Assembly (NCBI RefSeq): GCF_014650915.1
Contig: NZ_BMVW01000010.1
Location: forward strand, 1-64,000
DNA length: 64,000 nt
Source of the DNA: Streptomyces poonensis
GTDB taxonomy: Bacteria; Actinomycetota; Actinomycetes; Streptomycetales; Streptomycetaceae
Reading direction: 5' to 3'
A program made the position numbers and the translations under genes. The notes beneath the pieces were generated by a model. The model had not been told where the DNA came from. It worked only from the letters and a program-made list of their open reading frames with translations, and searched no databases. Below, in pieces: positions 1 through 9,939 of the stretch; the stretch's first letter is position 1, and every line of letters starts with the position of its first letter.

Positions 1-65
1 CTAAGCCTTACAGCGCCGATGGTACTGCAGGGGGGACCCTGTGGGAGAGTAGGACGCCGCCGAAC
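1..65 (+). rRNA. rrf: 5S ribosomal RNA, 3' part (truncated by window edge)
   Basis: The first 65 bases match the 3' half of an actinobacterial 5S rRNA as I remember it, including the stretch around GGTACTGCAGGGGGGACCCT and the closing GGGAGAGTAGGACGCCGCCGA. The 5' half lies outside the window. A strong terminator follows at once, so this is the distal end of an rrn operon transcribed rightward and converging on the DUF58/MoxR operon. The exact 3' end is inferred from the end of the terminal stem. Confidence 0.93.
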
Positions 66-73
66 AATTTTTG

Positions 74-109
74 AGAAAGGCCCCGAACCTTATGGTTCGG
101 GGCCTTTCT
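74..109 (+). terminator. rrn operon terminator
   Basis: A 16-bp perfect inverted repeat, AGAAAGGCCCCGAACC (74-89) with GGTTCGGGGCCTTTCT (94-109), closes on a TTAT loop nine bases after the 5S rRNA end. The stem is stable enough to act without a long U tract. It would also stop leftward transcription from the convergent operon. Confidence 0.88.
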
Positions 110-159
110 GCGTTCCCGGACCCTCCTTCAGTCCTTGGCGGGCCTCGGGGGCAGGTTAT

Positions 160-1469
160 TCAGAGGCGACCCGCTGCCTTGAGGGCCAGATAGGCGTCCG
201 CCAGTTCTGGTGCGAGGTTTTCCGGGATGGAGTCGACGACCGTGACGCCGTGACGGCGGAGTTGTTCGGCTGTCCGATGGCGTTCCGCCTGGGCCTGGGC
301 CGCGGAGGCGGCCTCGTACACAGCCTCCGTGTTTCCGCGGGCCTTCGCCATGCGTGCGATGTGCGGATCCGCCACCGATGCCACCAGGACCGTGTGGCGT
401 TGGGTGAGCTGAGGAAGCACGGGAAGCAGGCCCTCTTCGACAGGGGCCGCATCGAGACTCGTCAGCAGGACGATCAGGGAGCGGCGGGGAGCCGTGCGGA
501 GTGCGGTCGCCGTGAGGGTGCGGGCATCCGTTTCGATGAGCTCCGGCTCCAGTGTGGCCATCGCGTTGACCAAGGAGGGTAGGACGTCACCTGCGGCGCG
601 GCCCTGGACGAGGGCGCGTACGCGGCGGTCGTAGGCCAGGAGATCCACGCGGTCGCCGGCGCGGGATGCGAGGGCTGCGAGGAGCAGTGCCGCATCCATG
701 GAGGCGTCCAGGCGGGGCGCATCGCCCACCCGGCCTGCCGAAGTGCGTCCGGTGTCGAGGACCAGGAGGATGTGCCGGTCGCGCTCGGGACGCCAGGTGC
801 GTACGGCGACCGCCGACTGGCGGGCGGTGGCGCGCCAGTCGATCGAGCGGGTGTCGTCTCCGGGGACGTACTCACGGAGGCTGTCGAACTCCGTTCCCTC
901 GCCTCTGGTCAGCACGCTGGTGCGGCCGTCCAGTTCCCGCAGGCGGGCCAGTTTGGAGGGCAGGTGCTTGCGGCTGGTGAACGGGGGCAGGACGCGTACC
1001 GTCCAGGGGATCCGGTGGCTTCCCTGCCGGGTGAACAGGCCGAGAGGGCCGTACGAGCGGATGGTGACGCGGTCCGCCTGGCGGTCGCCGCGACGTGTGG
1101 GGCGCAGACGGGTCGTGACGCGCCGGCGTTCGCCCGGGGGGACCGTGAGACGGTGTCGGGAGGCCGTGACCTCGGTGCCGGGCTGCCAGCTGCTCGGAGG
1201 CCAGGCGTCGCGGAGGCGGGCGCGCAGGGGGCGGTTGGACGGGTTGGTGACCGTGAGGGTGACGTCCGCCGTTTGGCCGAGGCGTGCCGAGGTGTCGCCG
1301 GAGCGGGTGAGGCCGAGGCGGCGTACGGGCGCTGCCAGGGCGAAGTCGCAGGCGCAGGCCAGCGCCAGCGGGGCGTTCACGGCGAGGACGCCCGTCCAAC
1401 TGGGTTCCCAGATGCCGACGGGGAGAGAGCCGAGGGCCGCCAGGAGGGCGGCTCGTCCGGTGGGTGCCA

Positions 1470-1470
<1 letters not shown>
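160..1470 (-). CDS. DUF58 domain-containing membrane protein
   Basis: A 436-residue protein. Two hydrophobic segments (about residues 8-50) are followed by a soluble part with the DUF58 hallmark REYVPGDDTRSIDW at 199-212 and a vWA-like C-terminal half (LLVLDTGRTSAG and following). DUF58 proteins are usually encoded next to MoxR AAA+ ATPases and are thought to work with them as chaperone-like complexes; the client here is unknown. The ATG overlaps the stop of the upstream moxR-type gene by one base (TGATG), so the two are probably translationally coupled. It is the last gene of a five-gene leftward operon and ends about 50 bases from the rrn terminator. Confidence 0.9.
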
Positions 1471-2458
<988 letters not shown>

Positions 2459-2462
<4 letters not shown>

Positions 2463-3658
2463 GGACGGCGTACCTCACTTTCGAGGGCGTCGAGTTGGTC
2501 GGCGAGGGCGATCAGGGCTGCGTCGTCGCCGGGTGGCGGGCCGAAGAGGAGGGTGTGCAGGACCTGCCCGTCCCCGTGCCGGCGCAGATGGGCGGAGAGG
2601 GCGGGGAGCAGTGCCTCGGGCGTGTGTGCCTGGGCGAGGGGGACGCCTACGAGGGGGGCGAGGCGAGTGAGGGTGGTGGAGCGCAGGGCGGCGGCCGCAC
2701 GGTCGCGGGCGCCGGCCTTGCGGTAGAGGCGGGCGCGGCCTTCGACGGTTTCGGAGGCGCGGATCGCGACGGGGAGCCGTTCGGGCACGAGGGGGCCGAG
2801 CCGGCGGGCCCGCCAGAGGGCGGCGAGGGCCGCGGCCACGAAGAGCTGCAGGGTGCCCCAGAGCCAGCCCGAGGGGAGCAGGTCGAGGAAGCTGCGTTCG
2901 CCGGTGTCGGTGAGCGCTTCGTCGGACAGCGAGGGGAGGTACCAGACCAGGTGGGGGCGCGAACCGAGCAGTTGGAGGGCGAGCGAGGCGTTGCCGTGCT
3001 CGTCGAGGCGGTCGTTGAACAGGATGTCGGCGGCGCCGAGCACGATCGTGTCGCCGCCCCCGGAGGCCGGGAGGCGTACCAGGCTGGGGAGTCCGTCGCT
3101 GAGGTAGCAGGCGTCGGCGTCCGGGGCGGTCGCGTGGTAGCGGACGCCTCCGGTCTCGGCGGTGCCCGCTCGTCGGGCGGTCGGCAGATCGCAGCCGGGG
3201 GAGAGCGTCGAGTCGAAGCTGGGCGCGGGGTCCGCGCGGACGCCGGGGGCGAGGGTGCCGACGGACGGGGTGTCGGGTGCGAGCAGGACCGTACGGCCGC
3301 CGGAGGTCTCGGTCGTCGCGCGCAGCCGCTTCTGCTGCCCGTCCGTCAGGAGGTCGGGAACGGCGACCAGCAGGGTGGTGTCGGGTCCGGCTGCGGCACG
3401 TGCTTCGTCGAGGGTGGTGACCACGCGCGTGGAGACCCCCCGGTCGGCGAGGAGCTCGGCGACGGCACGGCTGCCGTACGGGTCCGCCGAGCGCGGGTCG
3501 AGCATGCCGTGCTGGGAGGTGGACCGGACCGAGGCGATCGCGACGGCGGCCGCCAGCAGGAGCACCAGCGCGAGCACGACACCGCGCGCGCGGGTCCACA
3601 GCTGGCGGGCGGTGGGCGAGGCCGAGGTGGACGGGGGGAGCGTGGCCTCGGTGGTCAT
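2459..3658 (-). CDS. DUF4350 domain-containing membrane protein
   Basis: A 399-residue protein with an N-terminal membrane helix at about 26-44, a globular middle part resembling a GATase-like/DUF4350 fold (LLVAVPDLLTDGQ; GGDTIVLGAADILFND) and a second helix at about 266-284 before a helical cytoplasmic tail. The frame stays open far upstream, but I chose ATG 3658 because it overlaps the stop of the DUF4129 gene (ATGA) and directly precedes a normal cytoplasm-to-membrane N-terminus; the upstream extension is arginine/proline shadow sequence. Genes of this type recur in actinobacterial MoxR/DUF58/DUF4129 operons. The function is unknown. Confidence 0.87.
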
Positions 3659-4428
3659 TCGGCGGCCCCCTGGCGGGTGCTGTGGGCCGTGCTGTGGGCG
3701 CTGCTCGCCAGTACGGGTCTGGTGCGCCCCAGGTCGTCGTCGAGGGCGGCAAGGCGGCGGTACGTCGCTTCGTCCGACGACCTGCCGCCGTACGTGACGT
3801 CGTCGAAGTCGCGGGCGGCCGCGCGCAGCCGGTCGACGTGGGCGGGAAGCGCGCGGCCCGCGTCGGAGGCCGCCTCGTCGGCGGTGCGGCCGGGGCGTAC
3901 GTCGAGCAGCGCGCGTTCCTCCAGGGAGCGGACGACGGCGCGCATGCGTTCCTGGACGGCCTGGTTCCAGTGGCCCTGGGCCGCGTGCGCCTCGGCCGCC
4001 GCCCGGTGCTCGGCGGCGGTGCGGGGGCGGTCGTCGAAGAGCGCGGCGGACGAGGTGGGGAGGCGGCGCGGGGTGCCGAGACGCCACCACAGGGCGCCCA
4101 GGAGTGCGAGTGCCGTCAGGACGATGACGACGAGGCCGAGTGCTCCGCCCGGGGTGGCGGAGGCGGCGGCGCTGAACAGCTTGTCGACCCAGTCCCAGAA
4201 GGCGTTCAGGGCGCGCTGTAACCAGCTGGGGTCGTTCTCGTGGTACATGCGCTTGGACAGCTCCCGCCGTGCCGCCTCGCGGGCGGGGTCGCGCGGGACG
4301 GTGAGTGGCGGTTCCTCGTCGGACGCCGGCAGCGCGGACAGGCTGCCGCCGAGGCCCAGCAGAGGCCGTACGGCCGGCGGGCCCGTGTGTGTCAACGCCA
4401 GGACCGTCGTGAGAACTCCCCCCGGCAC
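3655..4428 (-). CDS. DUF4129 domain-containing membrane protein
   Basis: A 257-residue protein: a short N-terminal segment, an extracytoplasmic helix-rich region (DPAREAARRELSKRMYHEND), one clear transmembrane helix at about 95-115 and a cytoplasmic DUF4129 domain (HWNQAVQERMRAVVRSLEERALLD through FDDVTYGGRSSDEATYRRLAALD). DUF4129 proteins occur with MoxR/DUF58 systems and with transglutaminase-like proteins; the biochemical role is not established. It overlaps the next gene by four bases and starts four bases after the stop of the gene at 4433-5764, so the operon is continuous. Confidence 0.88.
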   Translation of the reverse strand: MPGGVLTTVLALTHTGPPAVRPLLGLGGSLSALPASDEEPPLTVPRDPAREAARRELSKRMYHENDPSWLQRALNAFWDWVDKLFSAAASATPGGALGLVVIVLTALALLGALWWRLGTPRRLPTSSAALFDDRPRTAAEHRAAAEAHAAQGHWNQAVQERMRAVVRSLEERALLDVRPGRTADEAASDAGRALPAHVDRLRAAARDFDDVTYGGRSSDEATYRRLAALDDDLGRTRPVLASSAHSTAHSTRQGAAE

Positions 4429-4432
4429 GACG

Positions 4433-5764
4433 TCAGCCTCCCGGAGTGGCGCCGGGCGTGTGGGTGCCGTAGCCCTGGAGGCCGGCGGCGCGGCCGAGCT
4501 CGAGGTCGAGGGCCTCGCGGCGGATGCGCTGGTCGACGTAGAGCAGCACGGTGACGCCCGCGGTGATGGGGAACGTGAGCATGGACCCGATCACCGAGCC
4601 GATGCCGCTGACGACGAGGAACGTCCAGCCGTAGTCGCCGGTGGTGTTGTTGAGGAAGCCGGAGATGCCGTCTCCGCTGAGCGCGGCGGCGATGAAGGTG
4701 AACGGGATGACGATGATCGACGCCACGATGTTGGCGATGATCGCGGCGAGCAGCTGGATGCCGAGGACTCGCCACCAGGAGCCGCGCACCAGCTTGACGG
4801 AGCGGCTCATCGCCTTCAGGACGCCCTGCTTCTCCAGCATCAGGGCCGGCGAGGCGAGCGAGAAGCGGATCATCAGCCAGATGGCCACGATGAACGCCGC
4901 GAGTCCGCCGAGCACGGCGAGTCCGGCCCCTGCTTCCGCCTCACCGATGAGGGCGACGATCAGGCCGGGCAGAACGCCCACGAAGACGATCGCGCCGGCG
5001 ATGAGCGGCAGCAGGAGGGTCAGGCCGAGCAGCTTCAGCAGCCGGGGCCGCGCCTCGCGCCAGGCTTCCGCCGTCGTCACGGGCTTGCCGAGCACCGCCC
5101 GGCTGGTCACGGAGGTGAGCAGGGCCGTCGCGACGATGGTGCCCAGCAGGCTGATGAGAAGGACGACGGCCGAGCCGAGCATCGCGGTGCCCATGGCCTG
5201 GGTCAGTTCGTCGAGCGTGGCGTTCGGGTCGTTGAGGGCTTCGGTGTCGGCGGTGCCGTCGAGGACGAAACCCTGGAGCAGGATGACCGCGATCTCCGTG
5301 ACGACCGCGACGGTCAGCGAGATGCCGAGGACCGTGCGCCAGTAGGTGCGCATGGTGGAGACCGCACCGTCGAGGATCTCCCCGACGCCGAGCGGGCGCA
5401 GCGGGATCACGCCGGGCTTGGCCGCGGGAGGCGGACCGCCCCACGGTGTGCCCCAGCCGCCGGGTGCGCCCCAGCCTCCGTGGCCTCCGCCCTGGCCGCC
5501 GTGGCCTCCCGGGCCGCCGGGGTGGTGGCCGCCCCAGCCCGGTCCGGGCGGTGGGGGTGGCGGTGTCTGGCCGGGGCCGTGTGGGGCCGGAGCGGACCAC
5601 TGGCCGGGCGGGGGCTGCTCCTTGGACCACTTCGACGGCGGCTCCGGCTGCTGCGCGCCCCCCTGGTGCGGCTGCTCCGGAGACCGCGCGCCACCGGAGT
5701 CGGCCGGCTCCCGGCCGTCCGACGGGGTGGATCCGGGCGAGGCCCAGCCCGGAGTGTCGTTCAT
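4433..5764 (-). CDS. Polytopic membrane protein with Pro/Gly-rich N-terminus (GPDPase membrane-domain-like)
   Basis: A 443-residue protein. The first ~120 residues are a disordered Pro/Gly/Gln-rich tail (stretches such as PPPPPPGPGWGGHHPGG). After IPLRPLGVGEILDGAVSTMRTYW come about six hydrophobic helices in the arrangement seen in actinobacterial proteins annotated as glycerophosphoryl diester phosphodiesterase membrane domain. No catalytic phosphodiesterase motif is present, so this is probably a membrane scaffold or transport-like domain and not an enzyme. It is the first gene of the MoxR/DUF58 operon; the 140-bp gap to the divergent mtnA gene must hold both promoters. Confidence 0.82.
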   Translation of the reverse strand: MNDTPGWASPGSTPSDGREPADSGGARSPEQPHQGGAQQPEPPSKWSKEQPPPGQWSAPAPHGPGQTPPPPPPGPGWGGHHPGGPGGHGGQGGGHGGWGAPGGWGTPWGGPPPAAKPGVIPLRPLGVGEILDGAVSTMRTYWRTVLGISLTVAVVTEIAVILLQGFVLDGTADTEALNDPNATLDELTQAMGTAMLGSAVVLLISLLGTIVATALLTSVTSRAVLGKPVTTAEAWREARPRLLKLLGLTLLLPLIAGAIVFVGVLPGLIVALIGEAEAGAGLAVLGGLAAFIVAIWLMIRFSLASPALMLEKQGVLKAMSRSVKLVRGSWWRVLGIQLLAAIIANIVASIIVIPFTFIAAALSGDGISGFLNNTTGDYGWTFLVVSGIGSVIGSMLTFPITAGVTVLLYVDQRIRREALDLELGRAAGLQGYGTHTPGATPGG

Positions 5765-5904
5765 CGTCGCTCCTTCACGGTGCCCGACCGCGGTCGCGGC
5801 GGCGGGTTGGCGCCCATCGTGCCATGGCGTACCCGGGAAGGGACGGGGGGCGGTATGGGCTGTGCACCTTCAATTGTCAGCGGGGTACGGGGCAGACTGG
5901 GCGG

Positions 5905-7050
5905 ATGGCTGATCAGTACGCGCGATACGGCGACGGCAACCGGCCGACGGAGATCCCCGCGATCCGCTGGGAGGAACCACCGGAGGGCCCCGTCCTGGTC
6001 CTCCTCGACCAGACCAGGCTGCCGGCCGAAGAGGTCGAGCTGGTGTGCACGGACGCGCCCGCGCTGGTGGACGCGATCCGCAACCTGGCCGTGCGCGGGG
6101 CGCCGTTGCTCGGCATCGCCGGGGCGTACGGTGTCGCGCTCGCCGCCGCACGCGGCTTCGACGTGGAAGAGGCCGCCGCCGGGCTGGAGGGGGCACGGCC
6201 GACCGCCGTGAACCTCGCCGTGGGCGTGCGCCGGGCCCGGGCGGCGTACCGGGCCGCGCTGGCCGCGGGCGAGGGCGAGAAGCAGGCCGCCGAGGCGGCG
6301 CTCGCCGCGGCAGGGGAGCTGCACCGGGAGGACGCCGAGGCGAGCGCGCGGATGGCGGAGCACGGGCTGGCGCTGCTCGACGAGCTGTTGCCGGGCGGCG
6401 GGCACCGGGTGCTGACGCACTGCAACACGGGGTCGCTGGTGTCCGGCGGGGAGGGCACGGCCTTCGCGGTGGCGCTGGCGGCGCACCGCACGGGACGGCT
6501 GCGCAGGCTCTGGGTCGACGAGACGCGTCCGCTGCTGCAGGGTGCCCGGCTGACGGCGTACGAGGCGGCGCGCAACGGGATGGCGTACACCCTGCTCACG
6601 GACAACGCGGCGGGCTCGCTGTTCGCGGCGGGGGAGGTGGACGCGGTGCTGGTGGGGGCCGACCGGATCGCGGCCGACGGCTCGGTGGCGAACAAGGTGG
6701 GGACGTACCCCCTCGCCGTGCTGGCCCGGTACCACCATGTGCCGTTCATCGTGGTGGCGCCGGTGACGACCGTGGACCCGGACACCCCGGACGGCGCGTC
6801 CATCGAGGTGGAGCAGCGGGCCGGGCACGAGGTGACGGAGATCGCGGCGCCTCAGGTGCCGGGGGCCGGGGTGGAAGCGGGGGGCGGGGTTCCGGTGGCC
6901 CCTCTGGGGACCCAGGCGTACAACCCGGCCTTCGACGTGACACCACCGGAACTGGTGACGGCCATCGTCACCGAGGAGGGCGTCGTGTCGCCTGTGACGG
7001 CGGAGGCACTCGCTGCTCTGTGTGACAGGTCACGCCAGGTAACGATTTAG
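5905..7050 (+). CDS. mtnA: S-methyl-5-thioribose-1-phosphate isomerase
   Basis: A 381-residue enzyme of the methionine salvage pathway that converts methylthioribose 1-phosphate to methylthioribulose 1-phosphate. The family motifs are intact: NLAVRGAPLLGIAGAYG near the N-terminus, the catalytic cysteine in THCNTGSL (C173) and the catalytic aspartate in GADRIAADGSVANKVGTY (D253). ATG 5905 begins MADQYARYGDG; the open frame further upstream is antisense to the divergent membrane-protein gene, so it was not used. The ribosome binding site is weak (GGGCGG). Its 3' end contains GTNAC elements that may control mtrA. Confidence 0.95.
   Translation: MADQYARYGDGNRPTEIPAIRWEEPPEGPVLVLLDQTRLPAEEVELVCTDAPALVDAIRNLAVRGAPLLGIAGAYGVALAAARGFDVEEAAAGLEGARPTAVNLAVGVRRARAAYRAALAAGEGEKQAAEAALAAAGELHREDAEASARMAEHGLALLDELLPGGGHRVLTHCNTGSLVSGGEGTAFAVALAAHRTGRLRRLWVDETRPLLQGARLTAYEAARNGMAYTLLTDNAAGSLFAAGEVDAVLVGADRIAADGSVANKVGTYPLAVLARYHHVPFIVVAPVTTVDPDTPDGASIEVEQRAGHEVTEIAAPQVPGAGVEAGGGVPVAPLGTQAYNPAFDVTPPELVTAIVTEEGVVSPVTAEALAALCDRSRQVTI
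7022..7043 (+). promoter_or_regulatory. Candidate MtrA box upstream of mtrA
   Basis: Three GTNAC pentamers lie in one orientation at 7022 (GTGAC), 7029 (GTCAC) and 7039 (GTAAC), inside the last codons of mtnA and 20-40 bases before mtrA. MtrA and GlnR-like regulators of streptomycetes bind pairs of GTNAC half-sites about one helical turn apart; the last two here start 10 bases apart. Autoregulation of mtrA from this site is an inference. Confidence 0.4.
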
Positions 7051-7058
7051 CTAATGGG

Positions 7059-7748
7059 ATGATGTCATTCATGAAGGGACGAGTCCTTGTCGTCGACGAC
7101 GACACCGCACTGGCCGAGATGCTCGGCATTGTGCTGCGTGGTGAAGGTTTCGAGCCGTCTTTCGTGGCCGACGGCGACAAGGCGCTCGCCGTGTTCCGGG
7201 AGACCAAGCCCGATCTGGTGCTGCTCGACCTGATGCTGCCCGGTCGGGACGGCATCGAGGTGTGCCGCCTGATCAGGGCGGAGTCCGGGGTGCCGATCGT
7301 GATGCTCACGGCCAAGAGCGACACCGTCGACGTGGTGGTCGGCCTGGAGTCCGGAGCGGATGACTACATCGTCAAGCCGTTCAAGCCGAAGGAGCTCGTC
7401 GCGCGGATCCGGGCGAGGCTGCGGAGGTCGGAGGAGCCGGCTCCCGAGCAGCTCACCATCGGTGACCTCGTCATCGACGTGGCCGGTCACTCGGTGAAGC
7501 GGGAGGGGCAGTCGATCGCGCTGACGCCGCTGGAGTTCGATCTGCTGGTGGCGCTGGCCCGCAAGCCGTGGCAGGTGTTCACGCGCGAGGTGCTGCTGGA
7601 GCAGGTCTGGGGCTACCGTCACGCGGCGGACACCCGCCTGGTCAATGTTCATGTGCAGCGGCTGCGTTCGAAGGTCGAGAAGGACCCGGAGCGGCCGGAG
7701 ATCGTGGTGACCGTCCGCGGTGTCGGTTACAAGGCCGGGCCGAGCTGA
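7059..7748 (+). CDS. mtrA: Response regulator MtrA (OmpR family)
   Basis: A 229-residue two-component response regulator. The receiver domain has the acidic pocket VVDDD, the phosphoacceptor in DLVLLDLMLPG (D57), the switch threonine in MLTAKS and the KPF lysine in IVKPFKPKEL. A winged-helix OmpR/PhoB DNA-binding domain follows (LTPLEFDLLVALARKPWQVF ... VNVHVQRLRSKVE). In actinobacteria MtrA regulates cell envelope, division and development genes. Three in-frame ATGs exist at 7059, 7062 and 7071; GGGA at 7056-7059 suits 7071 best, which would give 225 residues. mtrB starts one base after its stop. Confidence 0.97.
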   Translation: MMSFMKGRVLVVDDDTALAEMLGIVLRGEGFEPSFVADGDKALAVFRETKPDLVLLDLMLPGRDGIEVCRLIRAESGVPIVMLTAKSDTVDVVVGLESGADDYIVKPFKPKELVARIRARLRRSEEPAPEQLTIGDLVIDVAGHSVKREGQSIALTPLEFDLLVALARKPWQVFTREVLLEQVWGYRHAADTRLVNVHVQRLRSKVEKDPERPEIVVTVRGVGYKAGPS

Positions 7749-7749
7749 C

Positions 7750-9939
7750 ATGTCCGGGGACAGTGCCGCTTCGGCCCCCGGCAGGCCCGGGGACGGCTCG
7801 GGGCGGCCTGTCGGCCGGAAGACCGCGGGGTCCCGGGGATCCCGCTGGACGCGTCTGCTGGAGAGCGGGCTGCTGGAGGGCGGGGTCCAGGGCAGTCCGG
7901 TCCTCCGGCTGTTCCTGCGCTGGGTGCGCCGTCCGCTGCTGCCCACGATGCGGCTGTGGCGGCGCAACATTCAGCTCAGAGTCGTCGTCACGACCCTGCT
8001 GATGTCGCTCGGCGTGGTCCTGCTGCTGGGCTTCGTCGTCATCGGGCAGGTGCGCAACGGGCTGCTCGACGCCAAGGTGAAGGCGTCGCAGAGCCAGGCC
8101 ACGGGCGGGTTCACGGCCGCCGGCCAGGAAGCCGACAACGCCGCGAACGCGGCCGGGAGCGACTCCGGCGACCCCGACGGCGACTCGGTCACGAACGTCG
8201 GCGAGTGGATGAGCAACCTCGTCACGTCCCTCTCCAGCGGCGGACAGGGCGCGTACGACGTCGTGATGCTCAGCCCCGCCGCCGCGGGCAGCGGCAGCGG
8301 CGGGTTCGGCCCGCGTGCCTCGGGCGGCGTCGAGTGGGACCGCAGTGTGCCGATGGATCTGCGGGAGCGCGTCGACGACGGCACAGGCGCGGTGCAGAGC
8401 TACACGCGCCTCTCGTACACCAACGGCCGGGACTCCCAGCCCGCGCTGATCATCGGCAAGCAGGTCAACGATCCCAACGGCGACCCGTACCAGCTCTACT
8501 ACCTCTTCCCGCTCACCCAGGAGGAGAAGTCGCTGAGCCTGGTCAAGGGGACGCTGGCCACGGCGGGGCTGTTCGTCGTGGTGCTCCTCGGGGCCATCGC
8601 CTGGCTGGTGGTGCGCCAGGTCGTCACGCCCGTGCGGATGGCGGCGGGCATCGCTGAGCGGCTGTCCGCGGGGCGGCTGCAGGAGCGGATGAAGGTCACG
8701 GGTGAGGACGACATCGCCCGGCTCGGCGAGGCCTTCAACAAGATGGCGCAGAATCTGCAGCTGAAGATCCAGCAGCTGGAGGACCTGTCGCGGATGCAGC
8801 GGCGGTTCGTGTCCGATGTGTCGCACGAGCTGCGGACGCCGCTGACGACGGTCCGGATGGCGGCCGATGTCATCCACGAGGCGCGCGTCGACTTCGATCC
8901 GGTGACCGCGCGCTCGGCGGAACTGCTCGCCGACCAGCTGGACCGGTTCGAGTCGCTGCTCGCGGACCTGCTGGAGATCAGCCGGTTCGACGCGGGCGCG
9001 GCGGCCCTGGAGGCGGAGCCGATCGACCTCAGGGAGGTCGTGCGGCGGGTCGTCAGCGGGGCCGAACCGCTCGCCGAGCGCAAGGGAACGCGGATACGGG
9101 TCGTCGGCGACCAGCAGCCCGTCGTGGCCGAGGCCGATGCCCGGCGGGTGGAGCGGGTGCTGCGCAACCTCGTCGTCAACGCCGTGGAGCACGGTGAGGG
9201 CAAGGACATCGTGGTGAAGCTGGCGGCGGCGGGCGGCGCGGTCGCGGTGGCGGTGCGCGACTACGGCGTGGGCCTCAAGCCGGGCGAGGCGACCCGGGTG
9301 TTCAGCCGTTTCTGGCGGGCGGACCCGGCACGCGCGCGTACCACCGGCGGTACGGGCCTGGGGCTGTCGATCGCCCTGGAGGACGCGCGGCTGCACGGCG
9401 GCTGGCTGCAGGCGTGGGGTGAGCCGGGCGGCGGGTCGCAGTTCCGGCTGACGCTGCCGCGGACCGCCGACGAGCCGTTGCGCGGGTCCCCGATCCCCCT
9501 GGAGCCGAAGGACTCGCGGAGCAACCGCGGACACGGCGACGCCGGCCTGCCCCCCGGGGCCGGTGGCAAACTCGCCACCGTCCCGGTGCAGCCCTCGGGG
9601 GAGAACGCTGTCAGGAGGGCCCCCATAGGCACGCGATCGGCAGGAGCGATACCCACCGCCGATCCGACGGCGCTGCCCGGCAGCGGGGCGCGCGTGGTGC
9701 CCCGGCCCACCGGAAGCGCGAACGCCCCGACGGACGGCGCGGCGGGCGGCGGGCGGCGGGGGCAGGAGCCGGCCGCCACGGAGAAGCCGTCCCGGGACGA
9801 CTCGCAGCGGTACGAGCGGGACGACTCGCAGCGGTACGAGCGGGACGGCTCGGAACGGTACGGGCAGAGTGGCCCGGAGCCGTACGGACAAGGCGGCTCG
9901 GAGCCGTACGAGCAGGGGGAGGCTTTCCGTGGGCGCTGA
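7750..9939 (+). CDS. mtrB: Sensor histidine kinase MtrB
   Basis: A 729-residue membrane sensor kinase and the partner of MtrA. After ~70 cytoplasmic residues come a first transmembrane helix (VVVTTLLMSLGVVLLLGFVV), an extracellular sensor segment, a second helix (GLFVVVLLGAIAWLVV), a HAMP domain, the HisKA box SHELRTPLTTV with phosphoacceptor H359, and a HATPase domain with N and G boxes (LVVNAVEHG; GGTGLGLSI). ATG 7750 directly follows the mtrA stop. The last ~130 residues are a Ser/Pro/Arg-rich disordered tail ending in RYERDDSQ-type repeats. The gene overlaps the start of lpqB by 11 bases. Confidence 0.96.
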   Translation: MSGDSAASAPGRPGDGSGRPVGRKTAGSRGSRWTRLLESGLLEGGVQGSPVLRLFLRWVRRPLLPTMRLWRRNIQLRVVVTTLLMSLGVVLLLGFVVIGQVRNGLLDAKVKASQSQATGGFTAAGQEADNAANAAGSDSGDPDGDSVTNVGEWMSNLVTSLSSGGQGAYDVVMLSPAAAGSGSGGFGPRASGGVEWDRSVPMDLRERVDDGTGAVQSYTRLSYTNGRDSQPALIIGKQVNDPNGDPYQLYYLFPLTQEEKSLSLVKGTLATAGLFVVVLLGAIAWLVVRQVVTPVRMAAGIAERLSAGRLQERMKVTGEDDIARLGEAFNKMAQNLQLKIQQLEDLSRMQRRFVSDVSHELRTPLTTVRMAADVIHEARVDFDPVTARSAELLADQLDRFESLLADLLEISRFDAGAAALEAEPIDLREVVRRVVSGAEPLAERKGTRIRVVGDQQPVVAEADARRVERVLRNLVVNAVEHGEGKDIVVKLAAAGGAVAVAVRDYGVGLKPGEATRVFSRFWRADPARARTTGGTGLGLSIALEDARLHGGWLQAWGEPGGGSQFRLTLPRTADEPLRGSPIPLEPKDSRSNRGHGDAGLPPGAGGKLATVPVQPSGENAVRRAPIGTRSAGAIPTADPTALPGSGARVVPRPTGSANAPTDGAAGGGRRGQEPAATEKPSRDDSQRYERDDSQRYERDGSERYGQSGPEPYGQGGSEPYEQGEAFRGR
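9793..9864 (+). repeat. Three tandem 24-bp units encoding RYERDDSQ-type repeats in MtrB
   Basis: Units begin at 9793, 9817 and 9841. The first two are identical and the third is diverged. They encode the C-terminal RDDSQRYE-like repeats of MtrB and keep the reading frame, so the copy number could change without breaking the protein. Confidence 0.85.
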
